Below are positions 1-9,069 of a DNA stretch of 64,000 nt, in pieces. The translations under genes were made by a program, and so were the position numbers. Under the pieces are notes generated by a model. The model did no database searches. It was not told the DNA's origin and saw only the letters and a program-made list of their open reading frames with translations. Origin of the DNA: CAYNRA01 sp046293395 (lineage in GTDB: Bacteria; Bacteroidota; Bacteroidia; Cytophagales; Spirosomataceae); NCBI GenBank assembly GCA_046293395.1, contig JBKBOU010000003.1, positions 186,001 to 250,000 of the forward strand, read 5' to 3'. Each line of letters opens with the position of its first letter. Positions within the stretch are counted from its first letter, which is position 1.

Positions 1-455
1 TCGCAACCTTCTGCGATTTTCAGGTAAGCAAAATGTGCGGGGGTTGTCAAAAGACGTTCACCGACGAGTTCGTGTTTGTAATCTGCTTTGAGGGTTTTCA
101 GCAGTCGAGCAAGTTCATTTGTTCCGAACCAAGAGTCCACTTGAGGGATTTCCTGAGACAGCTCATCCTTATATCTATGTGATAAACAACCAGTTACATA
201 TACTTTATCTACAAATCCTTGTTCTTTTGCATCGACATAACGGAGGATGGTATCAATCGATTCTTGCTTGGCATTATCTATGAATCCACACGTATTGATG
301 ACGACAATGCTGGAATCATCTTTCTTTGATTCGTGCTCTACTTCGAGGCCATTGCCTTTGAGTTGGGTAAAAAGCACCTCAGAGTCCACTACATTTTTGG
401 AGCACCCTAGCGTAACGATATTTACCTTATTTTTTTTTAGTCCTTTTGTTTTCAT
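1..455 (-). CDS. rimO: Ribosomal protein S12 methylthiotransferase RimO, N-terminal part
   Basis: Radical-SAM enzyme that methylthiolates an aspartate of ribosomal protein S12. Only about the first 151 codons lie in the window and the gene runs off the left edge. The UPF0004 domain is visible: TLGCSKNVVDSE, VINTCGFIDNAK and VTGCLSHRY carry the three cysteines of the auxiliary 4Fe-4S cluster. The visible part ends in YLKIAEGCD, the start of the radical-SAM CxxxCxxC motif. The start ATG (455-453) overlaps the stop of the MlaD-like gene in an ATGA arrangement, so the two are probably translationally coupled. The GCSKN..DSE and IAEGCD motifs fit RimO rather than MiaB. Confidence 0.93.
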   Translation of the reverse strand, partial: MKTKGLKKNKVNIVTLGCSKNVVDSEVLFTQLKGNGLEVEHESKKDDSSIVVINTCGFIDNAKQESIDTILRYVDAKEQGFVDKVYVTGCLSHRYKDELSQEIPQVDSWFGTNELARLLKTLKADYKHELVGERLLTTPAHFAYLKIAEGC

Positions 456-1426
456 TCTTGATTTTTGGATGCGTCCCCGGTTTCTGAGGCAGGAACTTGT
501 TTTTTTCCGAAGAGAGAGAAATGAACATATCTTTTCGGGTTTTCTTTCATATCTGCAAAAAGTGCTTGAAGATTTGCCGCTGTTTTGTCGAGATGAATAT
601 ACATAGATTCATCTTTCATGAGCTTTCCTACACTTCCTTTTCCTTTTTCTATGTCACCCATCAGGAGTGATAACTGCTGCATGGTTGTATTGAGTTTCAG
701 TACAGTTTGACCGAGCTGAAGAGCAGCAACTGAGTCTGCAATGGTATTGGTTTTCGAAAGAAGCGGTTTTAACTGTTGGTCCAATGAAAGCGAAAGCGAT
801 TTCAGATTGGCTGTTAAATCAGCTGTATTTTTTGTTGTCTGCGCGAGATTTTTAGCATTATTTGCAAGGAGAGCATTTACGCCATCTGTTGTTTTACCTG
901 CACTTACAAGTGTATAATTGAGAAACTCACTTGTTTGAGAGAAGCTCGCAACCGTTGTTTGGAGCGTTGCAAGTAAAGAATCTACCTTACCTAAAGTTGG
1001 GCTAATCTGGTCCGCAGCTGAAGCCATCAACCCTTTTTCAACGGTAGAGGCAATTTTCTGACCATCTTCCAATGTATTTCCATTCTTAACCGTGAGCCGA
1101 ATTAATTTACCCCCCAGAAGCCCGTCATCTGCCAACGTGATATAGGATTGATCCGTGACATTTACTTTTTTATTGATAGCGAGTACAACCTTCACTTTTT
1201 CTGGGTTTTCATCTATTTCAACGGCCATCACACGCCCGACATTCACACCGTTGAGCGTTACTGGATTGGAGTTTTGCAAACCTGCCACATCATCAAAATA
1301 AGTAATGTATTCGTTTTCAGATGAGAAAACATCCAATCCTTTCAAAAAACTAAATCCAAGGTAGAAGATGGTTATGGTGACGACACCCAACAGACCAACT
1401 TTGGCTTCTTTGCTAATTTTAAACAT
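452..1426 (-). CDS. MlaD/MCE-family lipid-transport protein
   Basis: 324-residue protein with one N-terminal membrane helix (about residues 10-29) followed by an MCE domain (about 37-115; motif NPVTLNGVNVGRV). The long remainder is predicted helical, with heptad-like Leu/Ala spacing. By family, this is the substrate-binding subunit of an Mla-type phospholipid or lipid ABC transporter, anchored in the inner membrane and facing the periplasm. No permease or ATPase gene is adjacent, which is common in Bacteroidota. It sits between an amidase gene upstream (49-bp gap) and rimO downstream (ATGA overlap), probably one minus-strand transcript. Confidence 0.85.
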   Translation of the reverse strand: MFKISKEAKVGLLGVVTITIFYLGFSFLKGLDVFSSENEYITYFDDVAGLQNSNPVTLNGVNVGRVMAVEIDENPEKVKVVLAINKKVNVTDQSYITLADDGLLGGKLIRLTVKNGNTLEDGQKIASTVEKGLMASAADQISPTLGKVDSLLATLQTTVASFSQTSEFLNYTLVSAGKTTDGVNALLANNAKNLAQTTKNTADLTANLKSLSLSLDQQLKPLLSKTNTIADSVAALQLGQTVLKLNTTMQQLSLLMGDIEKGKGSVGKLMKDESMYIHLDKTAANLQALFADMKENPKRYVHFSLFGKKQVPASETGDASKNQE

Positions 1427-1475
1427 ATAATTTTACGAATTAATACTTTGTTGATTGGATACGATGAAACATGAT

Positions 1476-2282
1476 TTATTTGGCAGATTCTATTTCTGAC
1501 TTATATTCTTTGAAAGCGGCAAAAAGTGTTTGAGCCATGCGTTCCCGCCCGGCAGAGGAAGCAAGTAGCGCACCATCTTTGGCATTGGTTAGATAACCGG
1601 CTTCAAAAAGTACACTCGGCATGGTTGTTTCCCAAATAACCAAAAAACCGGCTTGTTTCACGCCCAGACTATGATTTCCGTTCTTCTTGCTATGCTTCTC
1701 TACTTTGCTCGCAAACTGAATACTTTGCTGAATAAATGAACTTTGGTAATTTGCCAACATAATGTGTGCAATCGGAGAGTTCGGGTTATATCCTTTGTAT
1801 GATTTGCGGTAGTTGTCTTCCAGTAAAACAACACGATTTTCCAGTTTTGCTACTTCCAAATTCTCCGTTGACTTATGTAACCCCATCACATACGTTTCTG
1901 TTCCATGAATTGCACTAGAATACGGATTGGCATTGCAATGAATTGACACAAAAAGATTCGCCTTGTTTTTATTTGCAATGGCTGCACGCTCATGAATAGG
2001 AATGAATGTGTCGTATTTTCGTGTATAAATCACACGAATATTTGGAAATTCCTCCTCTATTTTCTTCCCAAACCGTAGAGCTATATCTAGGGCAAATACT
2101 TTTTCTTGTCCATATTTTGATTTCGCACCGGGGTCTTTCCCTCCGTGGCCAGCATCGATGACCACCGTTTTTAAGGTGCTCAGGTCCTCCCTTGACTCAG
2201 TAGGTGACTGTGTAAGAGATAAAAATACAAAAGATAGGGACACCCAACTGACCCAAAAGTACCTGCGTTTGAGATTTCTCAT
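1476..2282 (-). CDS. N-acetylmuramoyl-L-alanine amidase (Amidase_3)
   Basis: Zinc amidase that cleaves the MurNAc-L-Ala bond of peptidoglycan. Visible motifs are VVIDAGHGGKDPG (first zinc His), SIHCNA (second His) and LFEAGYLTN (catalytic Glu). I chose the ATG at 2282 because MRNLKRRYFW followed by a hydrophobic stretch makes a good signal peptide or anchor; an in-frame start at 2363 would add 27 residues ahead of it. About 268 residues, a usual length for AmiC-like enzymes without an AMIN domain. First gene of the minus-strand group amidase-MlaD-rimO, divergent from lptD across about 200 bp. Confidence 0.9.
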   Translation of the reverse strand: MRNLKRRYFWVSWVSLSFVFLSLTQSPTESREDLSTLKTVVIDAGHGGKDPGAKSKYGQEKVFALDIALRFGKKIEEEFPNIRVIYTRKYDTFIPIHERAAIANKNKANLFVSIHCNANPYSSAIHGTETYVMGLHKSTENLEVAKLENRVVLLEDNYRKSYKGYNPNSPIAHIMLANYQSSFIQQSIQFASKVEKHSKKNGNHSLGVKQAGFLVIWETTMPSVLFEAGYLTNAKDGALLASSAGRERMAQTLFAAFKEYKSEIESAK

Positions 2283-2486
2283 GAAAGGCGGATGCGTTTT
2301 TGAAAGGAATTGTGTGCCATAATTATCTATAGCAAGAATATTTCCGCTATTTTTGCCAGACAAAGTTAATGTATTTGCGTGTACTGAAAAAATTATTCTC
2401 CCCTTCTAGCGTATTCTAGGGGAATACCGAAGCGCTATCCGCAGACATTTTAAGTCACAACGGAATTAACTATACAAGCAGCAAGT

Positions 2487-5468
2487 ATGACGAGCGAATC
2501 TTTTATTTTCCGTTTTATACCCAGTCTAACCGTCCAAAAACGACTGACTTTTTCTCCACACTTTCCCTTTTTCCGGAACTACTTCTTGCTTTCTTTTTTG
2601 TTTCTTTCCATTGGAATAAGTCAAGCTATTGCACAAAAAACACTTCTACAAAACCCGAGTGGAGGGACTGGCGCGGGCTCTCGTTTCCCGAGTACAACAA
2701 GCAGTGGTGGCAGTTTTGGAACACCGAGTTCGTCAAATCCAAGTGCTAGACAACCGAGCGTTTCTGGCATTAATCGTTTTGGCCCGAACTTCGTACGTTC
2801 CAAAAAAGACAGTGTCGTAAGTATTATTCCAGACAGCCTCATCGCAAAAAATAGCCAATTTGAACAAACCGTTTATTATGCTGCCGATGATTCTACGCTC
2901 ATGTTTGTGGCAGATAAAAAGGTATTATTGTACGGGAATGCCTTTGTTTCTTATGGAGACATCGAGCTAAAAGCAGATTTTATTCAGCTCAGTTGGGGTA
3001 AAAATGAAGTTCTAGCGCACGGAATGCCAGATAGCAGCCGCCAAGTTGGCGAACGGGTGAAAGGGAAACCCATTTTTGTCCAAGGTGGTGCAGAATATAA
3101 TTCGGATACGATTCGCTATAATTTTACAACTAAAAAGGCGCTAATCAAGAATATTGTTACGCAACAAGGAGAAGGAATTATCCAAGGACGAACCGTAAAA
3201 AAAGATTCTGTGGATAATTTGTACTTGGTGGACGCTCGCTACAGTACGTGTAATTTAAAAGACCCTCATTTTCACATTGCTGCACGAAAAATAAAGCTCA
3301 TCGACAAAAAATCCATCATTTCTGGCCCCTTCAATTTTGTATTGAATGATATTCCAACCCCCATTTATTTTCCGTTCGGCTTTTTCCCTGTGCCAAAGAA
3401 GCAAGAACTCGGCACCTCCGGATTTATCATGGGAACCTACGGCGAAGAACCCCGAAACAGAGGGTTTTATTTCCGGGATTTTGGCTATTATCATGCATTC
3501 AACGAATATATTGGTGCAAAAATTCTGGGACAAATTTACTCAAAAGGGAGCTGGGGACTTGGGGTTCAATCTACTTATACCAAAAGGTATCGTTATACAG
3601 GAAATTTGAATCTTCAATTCAATTACAACAAACCAGGAGAAGAGTTTTCGGAGCGCGCACCTTCCCGTGACTTCAACGTTTCTTGGTCGCATAGCCCGCA
3701 AAGTCGCCGCACAGACCGCAGTTTCTCAGCTTCGGTGAATTTAGTAAGCAATGGTTTTAATCAAAATAACAGACGCTTAGACGAAATTGATTTATACACC
3801 AATAATGCGTTTGGCTCTTCTATTCAGTTTGGAAAAAACTTTGGGAAACTCATCCGAACAAGTAGCGGGTTTCGCGTTGACCAAAACGTATCGACCAAAG
3901 TTATGAACGGAAGTTTATCTTATACCGTCGGTTTGAACCAATTTAATCCATTTGTTTCTGAGAAAAAACAGATTGGGCGCTGGTACGAAACGTTCCGATT
4001 AGGTTTAGACGTGAGTGGTGGATTCCAAGTTTCTAATGATATTACACGCTTGACACGCTCTACGACCTTCACGGACTATAAAGTATTGGGCGTTGTAAAT
4101 CAACCATTTAGCGACCTTGAATTACGAAATCAGGCACTTGGGCGCAATACGAGCGCGCGTGTTATTGAGATTCAGAGTATCGAAGACCTTAGAAATGTTA
4201 TCAATCGTGGACAATTCCGAACGACTTACTCTGTCCCGATTACTTTACCAAACTTCAAAATTGCCAAATATTTAAACTTCACGCCTGGCGTTTCCTACCG
4301 AGGCGAAGTTTTCACACAAAAACTAGGTTATACATTCATTCCAGATTCCAACGCTGTCCGGATTGATACAACCAGAGGTTTATTTAATGCCTACAATTGG
4401 TCAATGAATGCAAGCGTGAATACCCGAATTTATGGCACGTTCCAATTTGGCAAAAAAGGAGGACGCCTGCAAGCCATTCGTCATACGATGGCACCTTCCT
4501 TATCGCTCGGTTTTAGCCCAGATTTAAAAGACAAGTTTTTTGAACGAACGATTGTACGGAACGATGAACCGACGAATTTCAGGTATTTGGCTTATTTCCC
4601 TGAATTAGCGGCTTCGGCAGGTGCATCGGGTGCTGTTGGATTTAATTTAACCAACCAATTGGAAGCGAAGGTTCGCTCCAAATCCGATACGGCATCCAAG
4701 CAATTTGAAAAAATATCCTTACTGGATAACCTAAGCTTATCCACCAATTATAATTTATTGGCCGATTCTATGAACCTATCGACCTTTAATTTATCGACAA
4801 ATACGAGTTTATTCAAGAATTTAATCAATCTAAACGCCAATGCGACTTTAGACCCCTACTATTACGCACCCGACTTAACGTTTGTCGATGCCAACGGAAA
4901 CCCATTGAACCCAGCAGGTCGCCGGACTCGCTTTTACAATTGGCAAAAAGGAGACGGACTAGTCAACTTGAGTTTCTTTAATGTCTCGATTAGTACGCGC
5001 TTGTCACCCAAGACTTTCCGACCCGACGCAAAACCGGTCAATCAACCTAAGGAAGATGCGGCGCGTGAAGCCATGGAGCGATTCGTTCGGGCAAATCCGA
5101 TGGCATACGTTGACTTCAGCATTCCGTGGAGTTTGAATCTCAGCTACAATGTTAATTATTCGCGACAGGGATTAGCCAACCCTCAAATTGTACAAGCCAT
5201 GCAAGTACAAGGAGATTTCAGTTTAACACCGAAATGGAAATTTAACTTCAGTACGGGTTGGGATTTTCAGTTCAAGGCAGCCACACTTACGACCATCGGG
5301 GTGATTCGGGAATTACACTGTTGGGATATGAGTTTTAACTGGACACCCATTGCAGGAAATAACCAGCGTGCCAGTAACTTTTCATTTGATTTGCGAGTAC
5401 GTTCTGCCCTATTGCGTGACTTAAAGATTAGCCGAAGACGTGTTTATTACGATGCAGGAGGATTTTAA
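2487..5468 (+). CDS. lptD: LPS-assembly protein LptD (Bacteroidota type)
   Basis: Outer-membrane beta-barrel thought to insert lipopolysaccharide into the outer leaflet. 993 residues: signal region to about residue 49 (ending ISQAIAQ), a Ser/Gly/Pro-rich linker, an OstA/LptA-like jelly-roll domain about 130-270 (LLYGNAFVSYGDIELKADFI, then repeated ID and TVKKDS strands), then a long barrel rich in alternating aromatic residues, ending in Phe as expected for an outer-membrane protein. Longer than enterobacterial LptD, as usual in this phylum. Single-gene unit closed by a strong hairpin at 5471-5510. LolA and KdsA genes lie within 7 kb, consistent with an envelope-biogenesis neighbourhood. Confidence 0.85.
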   Translation: MTSESFIFRFIPSLTVQKRLTFSPHFPFFRNYFLLSFLFLSIGISQAIAQKTLLQNPSGGTGAGSRFPSTTSSGGSFGTPSSSNPSARQPSVSGINRFGPNFVRSKKDSVVSIIPDSLIAKNSQFEQTVYYAADDSTLMFVADKKVLLYGNAFVSYGDIELKADFIQLSWGKNEVLAHGMPDSSRQVGERVKGKPIFVQGGAEYNSDTIRYNFTTKKALIKNIVTQQGEGIIQGRTVKKDSVDNLYLVDARYSTCNLKDPHFHIAARKIKLIDKKSIISGPFNFVLNDIPTPIYFPFGFFPVPKKQELGTSGFIMGTYGEEPRNRGFYFRDFGYYHAFNEYIGAKILGQIYSKGSWGLGVQSTYTKRYRYTGNLNLQFNYNKPGEEFSERAPSRDFNVSWSHSPQSRRTDRSFSASVNLVSNGFNQNNRRLDEIDLYTNNAFGSSIQFGKNFGKLIRTSSGFRVDQNVSTKVMNGSLSYTVGLNQFNPFVSEKKQIGRWYETFRLGLDVSGGFQVSNDITRLTRSTTFTDYKVLGVVNQPFSDLELRNQALGRNTSARVIEIQSIEDLRNVINRGQFRTTYSVPITLPNFKIAKYLNFTPGVSYRGEVFTQKLGYTFIPDSNAVRIDTTRGLFNAYNWSMNASVNTRIYGTFQFGKKGGRLQAIRHTMAPSLSLGFSPDLKDKFFERTIVRNDEPTNFRYLAYFPELAASAGASGAVGFNLTNQLEAKVRSKSDTASKQFEKISLLDNLSLSTNYNLLADSMNLSTFNLSTNTSLFKNLINLNANATLDPYYYAPDLTFVDANGNPLNPAGRRTRFYNWQKGDGLVNLSFFNVSISTRLSPKTFRPDAKPVNQPKEDAAREAMERFVRANPMAYVDFSIPWSLNLSYNVNYSRQGLANPQIVQAMQVQGDFSLTPKWKFNFSTGWDFQFKAATLTTIGVIRELHCWDMSFNWTPIAGNNQRASNFSFDLRVRSALLRDLKISRRRVYYDAGGF

Positions 5469-5470
5469 CA

Positions 5471-5510
5471 GAAAAAGGCGATGAAGACTTCTTGTTTCAT
5501 CGCCTTTTTC
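5471..5510. terminator. Bidirectional intrinsic terminator between lptD and a PfkB kinase gene
   Basis: Perfect 15-bp inverted repeat, GAAAAAGGCGATGAA paired with TTCATCGCCTTTTTC, with a 10-nt loop. A/T runs on both outer edges let it serve both convergent genes. Confidence 0.9.
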
Positions 5511-5527
5511 TCTTGCTTCTATTTGCT

Positions 5528-6451
5528 TTATTTATTGACAATATCAAAGCTTGCAAGTTGGACAAAATCAAGGACGCGCGCTTCAATTTCTTGTTGTGTC
5601 AGGTTTAAAATCCGTTCAGCACCGAATTTTTCTACACAAAACGAAGCCATGGCGGAACCATAAATGATGGCTCTTTTCAAGTTTTCGAAGCTAATATCGT
5701 CTGTTTTAGCGAGATAACCGATAAATCCACCGGCGAATGTATCTCCAGCTCCTGTTGGGTCAAAAACATCTTCTAAAGGAAGTGCTGGGCAGAAAAATAT
5801 GCGCTCTCCCTGGAAAAGCAACGCACCATGTTCTCCTTTTTTTATAATTAACGTGGACGGCCCCATACCTAAAATGACTTTTGCGGCTTTTCGAATCGAA
5901 TATTCTCCCGATAATTGGCGTGCTTCGGAGTCATTGATGGTCAAGCAATCAATATCCTTTAAGACCGCCTTTAAGTCATCCATAGCAATATTCATCCAAA
6001 GATTCATGGTATCAAGTACAACGAATTTCGGGCGTGCAGCCAGTTTTTTCAAGGTTGCATGTTGGATAGCAGGAACCATATTCCCCAACATCAAATACGA
6101 AGGCGACTGGCAAGAAGCAGGAATGGTTGGTTCCCAATTTTCGAAAACCCCAAGTTGTGTATCCAATGTATCCCGATCATTCATATCGTTGTGGTATTTT
6201 CCATGCCAAAAGAACGTAGTTCCACTTTCCTCCACTGCTAGACCATCTGTTTTAATACCGTGATTTTGGAAAGTCTCAATCATTTCTTTAGGAAAATCGC
6301 CACCAACGATACCCACTAGATGGTTCTCTTTGGTAAAATACGAAGCCGCCAACGTGATGAATGTTGCCGCGCCACCTACAATTTTATCTGTTTGCCCAAA
6401 AGGAGTTTCAATTTTATCGAATGCTACTGAACCAACGGTTACTAGACTCAT
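5528..6451 (-). CDS. PfkB-family carbohydrate/nucleoside kinase
   Basis: 307-residue ribokinase-fold kinase that phosphorylates a sugar or nucleoside using ATP. The N-terminal glycine pair motif KIVGGAATF (about 23-31) and the C-terminal signature DPTGAGDTFAGGF (about 231-243, catalytic base Asp237) are intact. TINDSEARQL (about 171-180) is the usual middle motif. The substrate cannot be read from sequence; adenosine or a sugar are both possible. A likely promoter element TAATTTTG lies upstream on the minus strand (6498-6491). Confidence 0.85.
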   Translation of the reverse strand: MSLVTVGSVAFDKIETPFGQTDKIVGGAATFITLAASYFTKENHLVGIVGGDFPKEMIETFQNHGIKTDGLAVEESGTTFFWHGKYHNDMNDRDTLDTQLGVFENWEPTIPASCQSPSYLMLGNMVPAIQHATLKKLAARPKFVVLDTMNLWMNIAMDDLKAVLKDIDCLTINDSEARQLSGEYSIRKAAKVILGMGPSTLIIKKGEHGALLFQGERIFFCPALPLEDVFDPTGAGDTFAGGFIGYLAKTDDISFENLKRAIIYGSAMASFCVEKFGAERILNLTQQEIEARVLDFVQLASFDIVNK

Positions 6452-6690
6452 TATTTACGTATTGATTTGATGAAAATATTTATTTTGTGACAAAATTAAG
6501 CCTTAAATATTACATTTTCATAAAGAAATAAGCACTCAAAAAAACACTGACGGATAACTTTCCTATTTCTGATGGTGTAAAAAAGATATTTTTCTGCCCT
6601 ATTTTCGTAAATTAGTAGTTACATATTGCGTTACTATTGAAAGAACCAAACTAATTCATTTGTCCAAAACCATTTAGATTGTGTCATTCT

Positions 6691-8148
6691 ATGAAAAAAA
6701 TACTGTCTATTCTCCTTGGTATCTCCGTTTTGTTTGTATCCGAAATCAGAGCACAAACAGCAGAAAATTGGTGCGCTGAATCCCTCTACCGTGCTTTCAA
6801 AGGTAATCCTGAGGCAGAACCCAAGCTTCTTAACGCCCTTGGGGCGAGCCCACAGTTCGGTGCGATACGAACCCACACGTCAGGTGGTGCATACAAACAT
6901 TTGAGTGATGCGCACAGAAGAAACCTCAAGTCAAACCGTGCAGAGATTGATTTACTCCTGCGTTCGTTGGGTTATACGGGATTTCAAGATGCCTCTTTTG
7001 GCCCTGAAAAAATAGAGGCTGTTATCGTTCCAGCCGGAACTATCGGTTGGATGGGTGCATATAACCGTGGTCATCAATATGCTTGGTCAAAAACTGGAAA
7101 CCCGTTTAATGCCTATAAAATAAATGCCAAAGACGGCACTTGTTTTGTATATATCATGCAAACATGCGGAAATATATTTGCAGTTCCTGGTGAAACTCAC
7201 TTGACACAGAAGAATAAAAAACCATGTGAAGACGGTGTTGCCACTCCAGACTGCCCTATTTGTACGTCCTCAATAATAGACATTAATGCGAGCTCAAAAA
7301 TTAATAGCGGTAACTTTGTTCAAGCGAGCCAACCACTTACCTTGACGGGCTCGTACAAAGGCAATAGCCTGGAACTAGGCAACTTGCCTTTGCTTCTTAA
7401 ACTTGCCTACGAATACAGTGTATCCGCCAAAGCGACAGCTACCCAGAAAATTCGTTTACAAGATATTGGAAACGGAGTTCCAGCAACGCAATCTGTTTCT
7501 CTTCCTCTGAATTTGAACTTCAAACCAACGGTTGAAAACATTTTAGCAGGAACAGACGGACGGCTGAACATTGATTTAACCAAAAAGCAATATAAGAAGA
7601 TAAAAAAAGTATATCCATCAAGTGGGGCGGCCACTTCTTCTACGCCAAGCCAAATGCTATTCACGAAAAAAGAATCTATTGAAGGATATGAAGCTGGCAA
7701 CGTGAGTGCTGTTGCTAAAACAAGTGACAGTGGGGCGCAAATTATCTCATTTGTAGGTGCTAGTACCGTGGAGGACGGAGTCATCAAAAAGGAAATAGTC
7801 CCTGTCTTGGTTATTGCCGCATACCGCAAAGACGGGAAATTAGCCAAAGGTGAAACAGCTGACAAATACCTGTGTCTCGGCACATACAACCTAGACGCGG
7901 TTAGTTCACTTGGCTTTACAGTAAAGGGAGAAACGAGGGTAGATGCACCGTTTCAAACATGCGCAGATTCTGAAACAATCGGTGGAATTACAATGCCCGT
8001 AGATATGCGTTACAGCATTACAAAACAACAAGTAACAGCAGGCGACTTCAACCGGGTGTATGTAAGTTTAACCAAAGAGCAGTACAAGAAAATGGGCAAA
8101 TTATTCAGCCGTTGTTGCAGTGATGGCTCGACGAGTTGTTTTAAATAA
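6691..8148 (+). CDS. Secreted protein of unknown function
   Basis: I do not recognise a family. The ATG at 6691 gives a clean signal peptide (MKKILSILLGISVLFVSEIRAQ, cleaved near RAQ-TAEN), so it is preferred over an upstream TTG at 6679. About 485 residues. The mature part has scattered cysteines, with clusters near the middle (KPCEDGVATPDCPICTS) and at the C-terminus (SRCCSDGSTSCFK). Two stretches share the pattern DLTKKQYKKIKK / SLTKEQYKKMGK, which suggests an internal repeat. No membrane segment after the signal. Single-gene unit with its own terminator. Confidence 0.7.
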   Translation: MKKILSILLGISVLFVSEIRAQTAENWCAESLYRAFKGNPEAEPKLLNALGASPQFGAIRTHTSGGAYKHLSDAHRRNLKSNRAEIDLLLRSLGYTGFQDASFGPEKIEAVIVPAGTIGWMGAYNRGHQYAWSKTGNPFNAYKINAKDGTCFVYIMQTCGNIFAVPGETHLTQKNKKPCEDGVATPDCPICTSSIIDINASSKINSGNFVQASQPLTLTGSYKGNSLELGNLPLLLKLAYEYSVSAKATATQKIRLQDIGNGVPATQSVSLPLNLNFKPTVENILAGTDGRLNIDLTKKQYKKIKKVYPSSGAATSSTPSQMLFTKKESIEGYEAGNVSAVAKTSDSGAQIISFVGASTVEDGVIKKEIVPVLVIAAYRKDGKLAKGETADKYLCLGTYNLDAVSSLGFTVKGETRVDAPFQTCADSETIGGITMPVDMRYSITKQQVTAGDFNRVYVSLTKEQYKKMGKLFSRCCSDGSTSCFK

Positions 8149-8166
8149 AGTTAAAGAAATACGAAC

Positions 8167-8206
8167 ATAAAAAACGCCTCCTCTTTTCAGATGAGGCGTT
8201 TTTTAT
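8167..8206 (+). terminator. Intrinsic terminator after the unknown secreted gene
   Basis: Perfect 14-bp inverted repeat, ATAAAAAACGCCTC with GAGGCGTTTTTTAT, ending in a T run on the plus strand. Confidence 0.9.
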
Positions 8207-8286
8207 CGGTTTTGACAGAGACATTCGTTTGCAGAATAAATGTATATAAATCATTCCTAATCCATGCATTTAAAAATACATCAATA

Positions 8287-8344
8287 AAAAATGTCTCTGA
8301 TGAAAAACCACGATTGCAATGGATAATTCAAAAGAGACATTTTC
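8287..8344 (-). terminator. Possible terminator of the LolA gene
   Basis: AAAATGTCTCT and AGAGACATTTT form a stem of about 10 bp with a long loop (about 35 nt). Read on the minus strand it follows the lolA stop and ends in TTTTTTATT. The large loop makes it weaker than the others. Confidence 0.5.
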
Positions 8345-8363
8345 TATAAAATTCTGTTGATAA

Positions 8364-9014
8364 TTAGCGTAAATCTACGACTTCAACTCCTGGATATTTG
8401 GATTTATCGAACGTAAATAAAGCATCACTAGCAGGAACATTCGGCACAAATTTATCTACTTTAAATAACGTAGATTTTCCTTTTTTATCCCAGATTCTCC
8501 AACTCTTGATACTTTTGTCTTTTTTGTCCACTGTAATTTGAATTTTCGTTACGTTGGACGTTTTTGCTGTTGGCGATAATTCCACCACCTCAAAAACTTG
8601 GCTTCCTACCTTCATTTCTTGTTTGAACAAATATTTGTATCCTTTTTTATAGATGCTGTAGATTTTCGTCGGAGAAAAATCGGAGTCTGCGGAAGCGTCG
8701 TAATCCATGATATTCACTTCATTTGTTTCTTTCACATACGTGTAAATCTCTTTGCCATTGTTGTAAATTTCCTGCCCAACCATATTGAGTTTGAACTTCA
8801 CTCCTTTCACAACAACTGCTCCTGTCATTTTTTTGGCAGAAGGCGAATCTGGGCCATACGTGAAATTGGCACTGAACGTCTTCATGTTCTTGTACTTCGT
8901 ACTCATTTGGTCTAAAATAGCGGAAGCACGCTTATCTCCTTGCGCTTGTACCATCTGTACACCTAGTAGCCAAATGATGGCTATCATCCATCTTGTTTTT
9001 ATCATTTTATTCAT
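8364..9014 (-). CDS. lolA: LolA-like outer-membrane lipoprotein carrier protein
   Basis: Periplasmic chaperone that carries lipoproteins from the inner to the outer membrane. 216 residues: signal peptide to about residue 25 (VQMVQAQ), then the half-barrel LolA fold with the typical opening ILDQMSTKYKNMKTFSANFTY and the GxxxxKGxKFKL strand. It lies 55 bp downstream of ftsK on the same strand, the usual ftsK-lolA order, and is probably co-transcribed. Start alternatives are MNKMIK or MIK, three residues apart. Confidence 0.87.
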   Translation of the reverse strand: MNKMIKTRWMIAIIWLLGVQMVQAQGDKRASAILDQMSTKYKNMKTFSANFTYGPDSPSAKKMTGAVVVKGVKFKLNMVGQEIYNNGKEIYTYVKETNEVNIMDYDASADSDFSPTKIYSIYKKGYKYLFKQEMKVGSQVFEVVELSPTAKTSNVTKIQITVDKKDKSIKSWRIWDKKGKSTLFKVDKFVPNVPASDALFTFDKSKYPGVEVVDLR

Positions 9015-9069
9015 TATTTATTTTCGTTTCGTACAATTTCTTATTTAGACCAATCTAGCAGAAAATAGT